Positions 16,573 through 26,000 are shown, numbered from the stretch's first letter. The stretch is DNA of 58,961 nt from Dolosicoccus paucivorans (GCF_900100125.1 NZ_FNEL01000004.1:1-58961), one strand, 5' to 3'. The notes: generated from the sequence alone by a model not told the origin. Numbers and translations are program-made.

Positions 16573-17175
16573 TTATTTAAATCGATATAATACCTTTAAA
16601 AGAAGGGGCGTTAAAATAACTGCCACAATCGTTTCAGGAATAGCATTGGTTACGACAATGCCCATCAGTAGTTGCATCAATAACTGACTGCTTGCGGTTT
16701 GTGGTGCGATGTTAATCATTGTTAAGTAAGCCTCTTGTTTAAATAAGAAAATCGCTCCTAATACAAGCAGGGTATTTAAGAAAGTTCCCAGTACGCCACC
16801 GATGACTCCTCTTTTTGTAAGAGTAATGTTTCTTCCTTTAAGAAAATCACCAACGGCTCCAACAACCCATCCCATCATTAAACGAGGCACAATACTTACT
16901 AAAGGAGAGCCGAAAATTAAATAGTACGTTGGAAGAGGAGGGGCAACGTAAGCTCGAATTAAGCTATTAATTCCCCAACATAACGCAACCCATATTCCTA
17001 AACGACGTCCTAAAAATAAACAAGCGACAATAACTGTTACATGAATGTATGTGACTGATAAAAGAGGGGGTAAATTAATATACCCTAAAAACGGAATCCA
17101 TGTTTGCAAAATAATGATCGCAATAAACATGCTTAATTGCACTAATTGCTTTGTTTGATACTTTGAATAACTCAT
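16573..17175 (-). CDS. ECF transporter S component (substrate-binding membrane protein)
   Basis: A 200-residue membrane protein with five to six hydrophobic segments. The N-terminal QLVQLSMFIAIIILQTWIPF and the IPRLMMGWVVGAVGDF-like central part fit the S-component fold of energy-coupling factor vitamin transporters. Such proteins bind a vitamin and use a shared EcfAA'T module encoded elsewhere. Substrate not determinable from the sequence; no riboswitch precedes it. It is 26 bp downstream of the HesB-like gene, last in a minus-strand operon. Confidence 0.78.
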   Translation of the reverse strand: MSYSKYQTKQLVQLSMFIAIIILQTWIPFLGYINLPPLLSVTYIHVTVIVACLFLGRRLGIWVALCWGINSLIRAYVAPPLPTYYLIFGSPLVSIVPRLMMGWVVGAVGDFLKGRNITLTKRGVIGGVLGTFLNTLLVLGAIFLFKQEAYLTMINIAPQTASSQLLMQLLMGIVVTNAIPETIVAVILTPLLLKVLYRFK

Positions 17176-17201
17176 TGAATGGTGTCTCCAGTGATAAAGG
17201 A

Positions 17202-17501
17202 CTAAGTGCGAGGCACGTAGTCATATTTAGGTTCTTTTAATTCTTCATCATAATCAATATGCAAATCATGGCCGTCAAAAAACCATAAATCATCTTGTTC
17301 TACAAAAATTAATAAACCGTTTTTAGTTTCATAAGAAGCGCCAGGGTTGTTAGGTTCTGTTGGCTGTAACATTAACCCGTAGTTATCCATTATTGGAGAG
17401 TTACCGTAGATTTTCATTGTTAAACGAATACCTGCTCCTGGAGCTAAACCAACTTCTTCTTCATACCATTGTTCGGCTTGAGGATGGACAGTAATGTTCA
17501 T
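17202..17501 (-). CDS. HesB/IscA-like protein lacking cysteines
   Basis: A 99-residue protein with the HesB-like beta fold (MNITVHPQAEQWYEEEVG start, LTMKIYG, then WFFDGHDLHIDYDEE). True IscA proteins hold three cysteines for Fe-S binding. Here there is no cysteine in the whole protein, as in the Firmicutes YneR-type branch, so it is not expected to be a cluster scaffold. A TTG at 17510 is in frame, but AAAGGA lies 9 bp before the ATG at 17501, which is chosen. Function unknown. Between the CNNM gene and the ECF gene in one operon. Confidence 0.8.
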   Translation of the reverse strand: MNITVHPQAEQWYEEEVGLAPGAGIRLTMKIYGNSPIMDNYGLMLQPTEPNNPGASYETKNGLLIFVEQDDLWFFDGHDLHIDYDEELKEPKYDYVPRT

Positions 17502-17527
17502 AATAAACAATCCTTTCTAACAAATAT

Positions 17528-18823
17528 CTATTTGTTGTCTGTTTCTTCGTCTTTTAAGGTGTCTTCTTTAATTTCTACTGTAATACTTGTAATTTTACGC
17601 TTTTGAGCTGCTGAGACGGTTAATAGTAAATGATGGAACGTCAACTGATCGCCTACTTCAGGCACATGACCAAATTGCTCGATCACAAAGCCACCGACCG
17701 TTGAAGAAATCCACGCGTGCTCATCTTCAATAGAAAAGGCGTCGAAGAACTTAACTAATTCAGTGCTTCCTTCTACTTGGAAAACATTTGGATCATCTGT
17801 TGATCTAATTTTATTTTCTTCAACGTCTCGCTCATCAAAGATTTCACCGACTAATTCTTCTAACACGTCTTCCATTGTGACGATTCCCATCATTCCGCCG
17901 TGTTCATCGACAACAATTCCCATATGAATTTGTGCTTGTTGCATTAAACGTAGTAACTCAGACAAAATCATCACAGGAGGTACGAACAAGACATCCGTTA
18001 ACAAACTAAACTTGGTTACTTTAGTTAAATTATTACGCTGTTTAGCACGGATATAACGGTGAAAATCGCGTTCATGCATGGCACCGATCACATTGTCAAT
18101 CGTATCTTCATAGACAATTAAACGTGAGTAAGGGTAACGATGGAACAATTGTTCAATTTCTTCATCGGTACTATGAACATCAAAGGCTACGACATCTACA
18201 CGAGGTGTGTAGATGGCTGAAATATTGATGTCATCAAACTGAATAGCCGCTCGAACCAATTGATGCTCGTCATCTTCTAAACTACCTTCGTCTTTGGCTT
18301 CATCAACTAAAAAGAGTAATTCTTCTTCACTAATTGAAGGTTCTTCTTCAACATTAATAAAACGACGGACCAATTTTTGCCACATGGATAAAATCCAGTT
18401 AATCGGGGTAAAAAGAAACATCATCATCCTTAAAAAAGGAGCCAAAATTTTAGCCAATCGTTCGGGCATTAATTTAGCAACTAACTTTGGCGTAATTTCA
18501 CCAAATAAAAGTAAAATAAACGTAGTCACTCCCGTTGCGATGGCCGGTCCATAAATAGGGTTTAATTTAACAAAAAAAACAGTCGCAATGGCTGAACTGG
18601 CAATATTAGCGATATTGTTACCAATTAAAATACTAGATAATAACTGATCGAACTGAGATTCTAGTTCTAATACTTGCTTTGCTCTTTGATCACCTTCGTG
18701 GGCTTCATTAGTTAAACGAATGGTGTTAAGCGAAGAATAGGATGTTTCAGCTGATGAAAAGATCGCTGAAATAACGACAAAACCTAAAAAGATTAATATA
18801 TTGGAAATAAGATCCGAATCCAT
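17528..18823 (-). CDS. CNNM/CorC family membrane protein (hemolysin-like, UPF0053)
   Basis: A 431-residue protein: an N-terminal DUF21 membrane domain with about four segments (ILIFLGFVVISAIFSSAETS at the start), two CBS domains (IYTPRVDVVAFDV; VVDEHGGMMGIVTMEDVLEE) and a C-terminal CorC_HlyC domain. Members export Mg2+ or control divalent-cation resistance; the old hemolysin name is not supported by mechanism. First gene of a minus-strand operon. A minus-strand TGATACAAT extended -10 at 18863-18871 is a plausible promoter. Confidence 0.92.
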   Translation of the reverse strand: MDSDLISNILIFLGFVVISAIFSSAETSYSSLNTIRLTNEAHEGDQRAKQVLELESQFDQLLSSILIGNNIANIASSAIATVFFVKLNPIYGPAIATGVTTFILLLFGEITPKLVAKLMPERLAKILAPFLRMMMFLFTPINWILSMWQKLVRRFINVEEEPSISEEELLFLVDEAKDEGSLEDDEHQLVRAAIQFDDINISAIYTPRVDVVAFDVHSTDEEIEQLFHRYPYSRLIVYEDTIDNVIGAMHERDFHRYIRAKQRNNLTKVTKFSLLTDVLFVPPVMILSELLRLMQQAQIHMGIVVDEHGGMMGIVTMEDVLEELVGEIFDERDVEENKIRSTDDPNVFQVEGSTELVKFFDAFSIEDEHAWISSTVGGFVIEQFGHVPEVGDQLTFHHLLLTVSAAQKRKITSITVEIKEDTLKDEETDNK

Positions 18824-18930
18824 AAAAAAGAGTACTCCTTTAAAATCTAATTATCTTGTCCTATTGTATCATAGATCGAAGAAACAAAGACAACTCAAGT
18901 ACGAATAATGACAAAAATTTAAAAATAACC

Positions 18931-18964
18931 AATAAAAAACTTGCCTTCGAATGCGAAAGCAAGT
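18931..18964 (-). terminator. Terminator after the acetamidase-family gene
   Basis: The stem ACTTGC...GCAAGT with inner TTCG/CGAA pairing (18939-18964) is followed on the minus strand by TTTTTTATT. Confidence 0.85.
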
Positions 18965-18973
18965 GAAATTTAA

Positions 18974-19849
18974 TTAATCAATTAATGTTTTTGGAATAAC
19001 CATGCGCATACTTACTTGTGGGTTCACTGCCTGGCAGACTACTAAGTCGCCTAATAGTGAAAGGGCCATATGAGCATCTTCAATCGTAAAATCATGATGG
19101 TTAACTAAAAATTGAGCCATCTTATTCGTTGCTTCTTTAGAAGCGACCATCATGTCTTCGTGAACACCAATCGCAGCGAAGTGATCTGGTGTTTCGATAA
19201 ATGGAGTAGGTAAGTTAGCGTCTTTTAATACTTCAACAGAAATTTCTGCTGTTCCGCCGACTTCTAGTCCTGATCCGCCGACTTCACCGTCTCCCATCGC
19301 AGCGTGCATATCACCCATTGCTAGTAGAGCTCCTGGGACGTTAACAGGTAAGTAAACGTGGTTACCTTCTCTAACTAAAGTACAGTCTAAGTTACCCCCG
19401 TGTTGGTCAGGTGTTCCTGTTTCTACTGGTTTTCCTGCTGGAGCCGTTCCGATAACGCCAATCATTTTTAAAAGAGGGAAGTGGCGTCCGCGATACTCAA
19501 AGGAATCATGATTCACTTTTAAAATAGCAGTCTTTTCTTTTGTAATTTGATCTCCCAATACGCCTAGATCAGGAACAGACATAACCGCTCCTTGCTCGTT
19601 GAGATCAATTTGGTGAATGGTTACTTTTAATACATCGCCTGGTTCAGCACCTTCAACATAAATCGGTCCAGTTGCTGGGTTGATTTTATTGAAGTCAATT
19701 GAACTAATGAGATCGTCTTCTGTATGAACTGTGTTTGAAAAACAGTCGAACATTTCAACAGTAAAGGGTTCATTTGGCTTTACAGTGTGGCTGGCTTTAT
19801 TTTGGCCATCCAATGCAAATACGTGATGGTCTTTTGAAATATAGTGCAT
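18974..19849 (-). CDS. Acetamidase/formamidase family protein
   Basis: A 291-residue amidase of the FmdA/AmdA family, which hydrolyse formamide or acetamide to ammonia and the acid using metal. FDCFSNTVHTEDD, INPATGPIYVEGAEPGDVL, PAGKPVETGTPDQHGGNLDC and GDMHAAMGDGEVGG are conserved family segments, with the metal-binding His and Asp residues in them. The true substrate is unknown. It follows the histidine phosphatase by 14 bp and shares its promoter. A good GGAGGT site precedes ATG. Confidence 0.88.
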   Translation of the reverse strand: MHYISKDHHVFALDGQNKASHTVKPNEPFTVEMFDCFSNTVHTEDDLISSIDFNKINPATGPIYVEGAEPGDVLKVTIHQIDLNEQGAVMSVPDLGVLGDQITKEKTAILKVNHDSFEYRGRHFPLLKMIGVIGTAPAGKPVETGTPDQHGGNLDCTLVREGNHVYLPVNVPGALLAMGDMHAAMGDGEVGGSGLEVGGTAEISVEVLKDANLPTPFIETPDHFAAIGVHEDMMVASKEATNKMAQFLVNHHDFTIEDAHMALSLLGDLVVCQAVNPQVSMRMVIPKTLID

Positions 19850-19863
19850 AAATTAATAACCTC

Positions 19864-20574
19864 CTATGATTCTAATTCATCGTCATTACTTACAGCGTCC
19901 GCTAAAGCTTTAAAATGGTCTGTTTGGTTATATCCTAATAGTTCAAATTGGCCGTTAATATATTTAACCATAGAAACAGATGCGTTTTTTAAAGGCTCTT
20001 CGTAGTCAAAATCCGCTACTAACCCATGAATTAAGTAACGAATCGTTAAGCCATGACACACCACTAAAATATTTTGATTGGTTCCAGCGTGCTTATGAAG
20101 AAGCTTTAGTAAGCCTTCTTCAACGCGTTGCCAAAATTCAAGGTAGTTCTCGGCATGATGATGAGGATCCAGTGCTTTCGTTTGATCCATAAAGGCTCTA
20201 ATTTGATTGTTTTTTCCTTCAGGTAAATCATATTTACGTCCTACTTCATCATTAATTTGACTCCAGAAACGTTCTACTTCTAGCCCTTCAAAGGAGCCAA
20301 AGAAGACCTCGCGAAATTCATACATCGGAACGAGTTCAATCGAATCAGCATGATTATTTTCTTGTAAAATGAGATCAGCTGTTTCAATTGTGCGCATTAA
20401 ATCACTTGTATAGACCGCATCAAAATGGACATCTTGCAAACCGCGACCACTCTCACGAACTTCTTCAATGCCTTCAGGTGTTAAAGGGGTATTTCCCCAT
20501 CCTTGGAATCGATCATAACGGTTAAAATAAGTTTCACCGTGACGCATAAAATAAAAGGTCACTCCGTTTGACAT
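19864..20574 (-). CDS. Histidine phosphatase family protein
   Basis: A 236-residue phosphatase of the phosphoglycerate-mutase-like branch. FYFMRHGETYFNRYDRFQG holds the RHG catalytic histidine and the second conserved arginine, and CHGLTIRYL the second histidine. E90-region FFGSFEGLE holds the acid. The substrate is unknown. GTG at 20583 is in frame but only overlaps the ribosome site; GGAGG lies 8 bp before the ATG at 20574, which is chosen. First gene of a two-gene operon. Confidence 0.9.
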   Translation of the reverse strand: MSNGVTFYFMRHGETYFNRYDRFQGWGNTPLTPEGIEEVRESGRGLQDVHFDAVYTSDLMRTIETADLILQENNHADSIELVPMYEFREVFFGSFEGLEVERFWSQINDEVGRKYDLPEGKNNQIRAFMDQTKALDPHHHAENYLEFWQRVEEGLLKLLHKHAGTNQNILVVCHGLTIRYLIHGLVADFDYEEPLKNASVSMVKYINGQFELLGYNQTDHFKALADAVSNDDELES

Positions 20575-20606
20575 GTATCGCACCTCCTAATAATATCTTA
20601 TAATTA

Positions 20607-20635
20607 AGTATACAATGAATTAGATATTTATCCAA
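20607..20635 (-). promoter_or_regulatory. Promoter of the phosphatase-amidase operon
   Basis: On the minus strand, -35 TTGGAT (20630-20635) and -10 TATACT (20607-20612) are 17 bp apart. On the plus strand a TGGTACTCT extended -10-like site near 20674-20682 may serve the divergent BrkB gene. Confidence 0.7.
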
Positions 20636-20720
20636 TCTTCATCCCTTTGACGAGGTGCAAATAATCCGGTTTTATGGTACTCTAAAAAGAGTTAAAAATA
20701 CAAAATAGGAGGTTTTAGCC

Positions 20721-21725
20721 ATGTCGTCTGAAAAAGTATCAATGACGGATAAATTGATGGCTGTCTTTAACGCGAACAAAAGCCAACTAGCTTTTGGAAA
20801 CTATGCCGCTCAGTTTTCCTTCTATGTCATTTGGGCAATTATCCCTTTATTATTAGCACTAGCAAACGTTATTGCGGTATTGCCTATTTCTCAATATGAA
20901 ATTATTAACTCAATGCAAGAGGTTTTACCAGATCAAGTTCAATCTTTAGTATTACCCATTTTAGAAGGGTACTTACAAAACACGAGTACAAGTATCTTTT
21001 CTCTGGGATTAATTATTTCTTTATGGCCTGCGTCTAAAATATTTAACACTTTACAAAAAGTATTGAATGAAATTTATAACGTTAAAGGAAGAACCGGGGT
21101 TGTCGCTCGCGTTTTAGCTTATGTTTTCACATTAGCGGTGATGATCGTTTTAGCTTCACTAAGTGTCACGTTAGTGGTCGGGCGTTTTTTAGTTGAGCAA
21201 CTTCAAGAAGTCATCCAAGCTTCAACGCGGATTGATTTATCCTTTATCCAAACTTTATTAAGTCAAGGATGGCTCTTAACGTTTGGGGTCGTATTTATTG
21301 TTTTATTGACCATTTATTATTTAGTGCCTAATGTGCGTTGGTCCGTTAAATACGCCATGCCCGGCGCTTTATTTAGTTCTATCGGATTAGCGTTAGTCTC
21401 TCAATTATTTGGTATTTACTTACAATATGCTGCTTCTGATTTATCAAGTAACAATACCATTGGGGTATTTATTATTTTTATGATTTGGTTGTACTTCAAT
21501 AGTATGATTATTATGATCGGAGCTTATGTGAACGTGTTATATCATTCTTATCGTACACAAAATTATTGGGAGCTCATCTCTAACAAACGTTATCCAAAAG
21601 ATCATTATACAATGACTAAAGAATTTAAAACCTACACGGATGTAATTCCCGTTCTTTCAGGAAAGGTTTATCATTTATTAGAATCCAAGCAAAATATTGA
21701 AAGTGAAGAAGGGATTGAGCAATGA
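20721..21725 (+). CDS. YihY/BrkB family membrane protein
   Basis: A 334-residue protein with about six membrane segments (FSFYVIWAIIPLLLALANV first) and the family pattern SLGLIISLWPASKIFNTLQKV and VRWSVKYAMPGALFSS. The family was once called ribonuclease BN by mistake; a transport or envelope role is suspected. GGAGG lies 9 bp before ATG. The stop overlaps the rodA-type start by 4 bp (ATGA), so the two are translationally coupled. Confidence 0.9.
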   Translation: MSSEKVSMTDKLMAVFNANKSQLAFGNYAAQFSFYVIWAIIPLLLALANVIAVLPISQYEIINSMQEVLPDQVQSLVLPILEGYLQNTSTSIFSLGLIISLWPASKIFNTLQKVLNEIYNVKGRTGVVARVLAYVFTLAVMIVLASLSVTLVVGRFLVEQLQEVIQASTRIDLSFIQTLLSQGWLLTFGVVFIVLLTIYYLVPNVRWSVKYAMPGALFSSIGLALVSQLFGIYLQYAASDLSSNNTIGVFIIFMIWLYFNSMIIMIGAYVNVLYHSYRTQNYWELISNKRYPKDHYTMTKEFKTYTDVIPVLSGKVYHLLESKQNIESEEGIEQ

Positions 21726-22912
21726 ACATTATCAAAAACTATCGAAACAACGCTCAAGATTCAGGATTAAATTATGGCATTATTTTAAGCGTGTTACTTC
21801 TAGCTATTATCGGTATTTTAAGTATGTACGCAACGACTGTGATGATTGAAGGTCAAAACTTAGTTCCTACACTGTTTCATGCTATATGGTACGGGGTAGG
21901 GGCCATTTTGATTATTATTTTAATTCAAATTGATTCCAATCAGTACTACAAAATGGCTTATATGTTTTATGGTGCTGGAATTATTCTTTTAATTTTAGTT
22001 CTCTTTTTCTATGATAGAGAATTGGCGACTTACGCCGGAGCTCACAGTTGGTTTAGAATTGGTTCTTTAACCTTCCAGCCTTCTGAAGTGTTTAAGCCAG
22101 CTTATATTATTTTAATGGCCCGGATTATTACAGAACATAATCATCAATATTTGCATCACCGTACGTTAAAGTCCGATTGGATTTTATTAGGTAAAATCGC
22201 TTTAGTCACTTTACCACCGGTTATTTTAATCCAACTTCAAAACGACTTAGGAACGAACTTAGTGGTGTTAATTATTACAGCGGCGATGATTTTTATGTCA
22301 GGTATTAGTTGGCGAATTATTTTACCTGTCGTTATCACAGCTGTGGTAGTAGGGGGAGGTATTTTATATTTAGCCGTTGATTACCCTGAAATATTAGGTC
22401 GCTTTGTTCATGACTATCAAATTGCTCGTATTCATACATGGCTAGATCCTTTTTCCGATACTCAAAACGATGCCTATCAATTAGTGCAAAGTATTAAAGC
22501 GATTGGTTCGGGAGAGATGTTTGGTAAAGGCTTTGGTGTCTCTGAAGTCGTCGTTCCAGTTCGTGAATCGGACTTTATTTTCACAACGATTGCGGAAAAC
22601 TTTGGCTTTATTGGAGCGGGTATTTTACTGTTAATTTATTTTGTATTAATTTATCAAATGATTCAAACCTGTTTTGAAACACAAAATGAATTTTATACCT
22701 ATATTACAACCGGTGTGGTGGCGATGATTTTATTCCATATCGTCGAAAACGTCGGAATGAATATTGGTTTACTTCCAATTACCGGAATTCCTCTACCATT
22801 TATCTCTCAAGGGGGGTCCGCCTTATTAGGTAATATGATTGGTGTCGGATTAGTTTTATCGATGAGTTACCATCACCGAGACTATCAATTTGGTCAACCT
22901 CAACACTTTTAA
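21722..22912 (+). CDS. rodA: RodA/FtsW family peptidoglycan glycosyltransferase
   Basis: SEDS-family polymerase, 396 residues, about ten membrane segments. The conserved GAHSWFRIGSLTFQPSEVFK segment, the QNDLGT motif and the C-terminal GIPLPFISQGGSALLGNMIG motif are present. Such enzymes polymerise lipid II with a partner class B PBP. The absence of ftsQ/murG neighbours and the coupling to BrkB favour RodA over FtsW, but this is inference. The terminator follows directly. Confidence 0.88.
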   Translation: MNIIKNYRNNAQDSGLNYGIILSVLLLAIIGILSMYATTVMIEGQNLVPTLFHAIWYGVGAILIIILIQIDSNQYYKMAYMFYGAGIILLILVLFFYDRELATYAGAHSWFRIGSLTFQPSEVFKPAYIILMARIITEHNHQYLHHRTLKSDWILLGKIALVTLPPVILIQLQNDLGTNLVVLIITAAMIFMSGISWRIILPVVITAVVVGGGILYLAVDYPEILGRFVHDYQIARIHTWLDPFSDTQNDAYQLVQSIKAIGSGEMFGKGFGVSEVVVPVRESDFIFTTIAENFGFIGAGILLLIYFVLIYQMIQTCFETQNEFYTYITTGVVAMILFHIVENVGMNIGLLPITGIPLPFISQGGSALLGNMIGVGLVLSMSYHHRDYQFGQPQHF

Positions 22913-22916
22913 ATTG

Positions 22917-22952
22917 AAAGCTTCTCGCTATTTCAGTGAGAGGCTTTTTTAA
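22917..22952 (+). terminator. Terminator after rodA
   Basis: AAAGCTTCTCGCT (22917-22929) pairs with AGTGAGAGGCTTT (22935-22947), with two G-T pairs and a T-run after it. Confidence 0.9.
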
Positions 22953-23025
22953 TTTGAAAAAAGTTGTATAAGAATGAAAGAACCTTTAAGCTTATAAATA
23001 GAAAAAGAATTAAGGAGTGAATGTC

Positions 23026-24432
23026 ATGTCTTATTTATATGACTGGCAATTAGGCAAGCAATTAGTTCGTCAAGTAGTAGATGAAGTATTCGATGAGCAA
23101 TCACGAATAAAAGATCAACCTTTAATGACTTCGATGACTGAACAAACAGCTCAGTCCATTAAAGCCTTTAAGTTTCAAGATGAAGGAAGAGATCCAAAAG
23201 ACGTATTGAACTTTATGACTCAATCGATCTAACCTTACCGAGCTTGTTTGAATCATCCGCGATTCTTTTCTTTTATTCCAGCCGCTCATTCACCATTATC
23301 GATTGTAGGTGAAATATTGAATGCTTCTTATAATCCTTATGGAGGAAGCCATACGTTAGCTGAAGGGCCAGCAATCGCTGAAAAGTGGCTTTTAAACTTT
23401 TGAGGGAAAAAAGCAGGCTATGGTGAAAAAGAGTTAGGCGGTATTTTTGTTTCAGGAGGCTCCATGGCTAACCTTACCGCTGCGGTTATTGCTCGAGATG
23501 ATAAGTTAGCAGAGTCTGAATTTCATTTAGGAACCGTCTATGTCTCCGATCAGACCCATTCATCTGTTGCTAAAGGGTTGCAAATTATCGGTATTCAAAC
23601 TAAAAACATTCGCAAAGTAGAGACAAACGATCAATTTGAAATGAAGGTGGATCATTTAAATCAATTAATTGAAGAAGATAAAAAAGAAGGTAAGATTCCT
23701 TTCTTAGTCGTCGCCACCGCAGGAACAACTAATACAGGTAGCGTGGATCCTTTAAAAGCAATTGCTCAAGTCGCAAAAGAAGCTAATTTGTGGATGCATG
23801 TGGATGGAGCTTTTGGAGCCAGTGCTTTATTATCTTCCTATGCTAAAGAGTTATCGGGCATTGAATTATCTGACTCTATCAGTTGGGACGGACATAAATG
23901 GTTGTTTCAAACTTACGGCTGTGCCGCTTTAATTGTTAAAGATCGTCAAAAAATGGCCCAAAGTTTTTCAGAAAACCCGGAATATTTATTGGATATTGCT
24001 ACAGGAGATGAAGCAATTAACTTTTGGGATATTGGTGTTGAATTAACAAGGCCACTACGAGGAATGCGCTTATGGTACACCCTTCAAGTATTAGGGTTAG
24101 ATAAGATAAAAGAAGCGATTGATACAGGATATGAAAATGCTTTGTATATTCAAGAAAAATTCGAACAAATGTCCAATTTTGAAATTATTTCTCCCGCCAA
24201 AATGAGTGTAGTCAATGTCAGATATAATGATGGCTCCGATGAAATTCGACTTAACCAAATCAATCATCAATTATCTCAAATGGCGACCGATCAAAATGAA
24301 GCCATTTACTATACAACCCAATTAAATGGACATATTGTCTTACGTTTTTGTGCAATGCATCCTGAGTTAACTAAAGAAGAGATTGATCATTTGTTATCGT
24401 CTTTAGAACAAAACGTAGAAACTATTAAATAA
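23026..24432 (+). pseudogene. PLP-dependent group II decarboxylase with two in-frame stops
   Basis: A single frame of 469 codons carries a complete decarboxylase-type sequence, but it is broken by TAA at 23230-23232 (codon 69) and TGA at 23401-23403 (codon 126). The frame is unbroken on both sides: after the TAA it continues PYRACLNHPRFFSFIPAA and after the TGA GKKAGYGEKELGGIFVSGG. The cofactor lysine is in SWDGHKW (codon 291), and FGAS and TAGTTNTGSVDP are family motifs. It resembles tyrosine/glutamate/diaminobutyrate-type decarboxylases; the substrate is unknown. No frameshift or other decay is visible, so the stops are recent. ATG 23026 is 8 bp after AAGGAG. The 3' part could still make a 322-residue piece from ATG 23464. 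Confidence 0.9.
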
Positions 24433-24468
24433 TATTTAAACTAGCGAACAACTAAAGGAGGAGAAGGT

Positions 24469-25488
24469 TTGGAATTTCAAGCAGCTATGCGCGAATTAAA
24501 ACGCCAAATATTTCACCCTGTTTATACATTAATCGGAACGGAAGAATATTTGAAACGTCAATTTTTAAGAGCTATTCGGTATCAAATGAATGAGCAAGAA
24601 GAAACAGATCTTGTACGGCTAGATTTAAACGAAGTGGCGCTAGACGCTGTCTTAGATGAAGCAGAGACCTTTTCTTTTTTTACTGATCGTAAATTATTGA
24701 TTGTAGAAAACAGTTTGTTTGTGACTCCAAAAAATCCAAATCCGATAGAAGATCATGAACAAAAGCGATTATTGGATTATTTAAAAGCACCGAATCCATC
24801 GACAACGATTGTCTTTTGTGTGCCTTATGATCAATTGGATAAACGGAAAAAAATAGCCAAAGCTTTTTTAACGGAAACGGAATTAGTGGATATTTCACAA
24901 TTAAAAGAACAAGAAGTGCGTCAATATGTTTTGAATTACTTACAAAATGCGCCCTTTAAAATAACTCGAGATGGGATTGAGGCATTACTTGTCAGGACAG
25001 ATTTTCATTTAACCCATACGATGACTGAATTAGAAAAGATTGAAACCTTTGCGTCCAACCGACAAGAGCCCATATCAAAAGGCGAGATCCAGCGTCTCGT
25101 CCCGCGAAGTTTGGAAGGAGATATTTTTGAATTAACAAACGCCATGCTTAAACGACAAGTGAGCCAGGCAGTTCAAATTTACCGTGATCTATTATTACTA
25201 GGAAACGAACCCATTGCCTTACACGGATTAATTGTCAGCCAATTTAGAATTATTATTCAAGCGAAAATCTTGTCACGCCAAGGAGAACATGAAGCACAAA
25301 TTTCTAAAAAGTTAAGTGCTCACCCGTACCGCGTTAAAATGGCTCTTCAAATTGGAGCAGGAATGCCTTTAGATCAATTGTTGAATTATTATAATCATTT
25401 AGCAGAAGTCGATTATCAAATGAAGACAGGTCATGGTTTACGAGATAATCATTTTTATATTTTACTAACCCAGTTGATGTATATTTAA
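24469..25488 (+). CDS. holA: DNA polymerase III subunit delta
   Basis: Clamp-loader delta subunit, 339 residues. The N-terminal YTLIGTEEYLKRQFLRAI and the central LTHTMTELEKIETFA fit the HolA family, with a C-terminal helical domain (NEPIALHGLIVSQFRIIIQA). It opens the beta clamp. The start is TTG, 7 bp after AAAGGAGG, and no better ATG exists. A HolA-rpsT convergent pair is typical of Firmicutes. Confidence 0.95.
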   Translation: MEFQAAMRELKRQIFHPVYTLIGTEEYLKRQFLRAIRYQMNEQEETDLVRLDLNEVALDAVLDEAETFSFFTDRKLLIVENSLFVTPKNPNPIEDHEQKRLLDYLKAPNPSTTIVFCVPYDQLDKRKKIAKAFLTETELVDISQLKEQEVRQYVLNYLQNAPFKITRDGIEALLVRTDFHLTHTMTELEKIETFASNRQEPISKGEIQRLVPRSLEGDIFELTNAMLKRQVSQAVQIYRDLLLLGNEPIALHGLIVSQFRIIIQAKILSRQGEHEAQISKKLSAHPYRVKMALQIGAGMPLDQLLNYYNHLAEVDYQMKTGHGLRDNHFYILLTQLMYI

Positions 25489-25494
25489 CCAAAC

Positions 25495-25526
25495 AAAAAA
25501 ACGACTCCATGAGGAAGTCGTTTTTT
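25495..25526. terminator. Bidirectional terminator between holA and rpsT
   Basis: AAAAAACGACT and AGTCGTTTTTT flank a short loop and give T-runs on both strands. Confidence 0.9.
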
Positions 25527-25527
25527 C

Positions 25528-25779
25528 TTATTTAACTAAACGTGCTAATTGTGACTTAGTACGTGCAGCTTTGTTTTTGTGGATTAAACCGCGTTGTGCT
25601 GTACGGTCAACTGCTTGAACTGCAGTTGTGTAAAGTTCTTCAACGTTGTCAGCACCGTTTGCTACAGCGTCTTCTAAATGTTTAATTGCAGTACGCATTG
25701 AAGCAACGTGTACACGGTTTGCTTCTGTTTGACGACGAGTTGTCGCAATACGTTTAATTGCTGATTTAGTGTTTGCCAT
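25528..25779 (-). CDS. rpsT: 30S ribosomal protein S20
   Basis: An 83-residue basic protein (MANTKSAIKRIATTRRQTEA start; KNKAARTKSQLARLVK end) that binds 16S rRNA in the body of the 30S subunit. GAGGTG precedes the ATG. It is transcribed alone, opposite to uvrB. Confidence 0.98.
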   Translation of the reverse strand: MANTKSAIKRIATTRRQTEANRVHVASMRTAIKHLEDAVANGADNVEELYTTAVQAVDRTAQRGLIHKNKAARTKSQLARLVK

Positions 25780-25841
25780 ATTCAGTCACCTCTTTCGATG
25801 TATAAGTTGTGTGAATTATAAAAATTCAATCAACACACAAC

Positions 25842-25870
25842 ATTATAACGTAAAATAAGTTGTATAACAA
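25842..25870 (-). promoter_or_regulatory. rpsT promoter
   Basis: On the minus strand, -35 TTGTTA (25865-25870) and a perfect -10 TATAAT (25842-25847) are 17 bp apart. The leader of about 55 nt has GTTGTGTG repeats with the upstream ACAAC, so a leader stem is possible. Confidence 0.8.
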
Positions 25871-25928
25871 TCATAAAATTGAATTGCTTTAAAGATCCCT
25901 CTTCCAATAAGTCACATCAGTAGCTTAG

Positions 25929-25949
25929 CGAACATCTATTTGGTATACT
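25929..25949 (+). promoter_or_regulatory. uvrB promoter with LexA (SOS) box
   Basis: CGAACATCTATTTG (25929-25942) matches the Gram-positive LexA/DinR consensus CGAAC-N4-GTTYG with one mismatch. It ends 1 bp before the -10 TATACT (25944-25949), which has the extended TGG ahead. LexA there would block the promoter. Confidence 0.78.
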
Positions 25950-26000
25950 AAAAGAGCATGTTGAAAGTTTAATGTATATATTTTTAGAAAGGATGAGGAG

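Noticed and set aside
23017-24432. TGA at codon 126 read as tryptophan or selenocysteine
   Set aside because: All other genes use TGA as stop and TGG for Trp, there is no selenocysteine element, and a TAA also breaks the same frame. A pseudogene is simpler.
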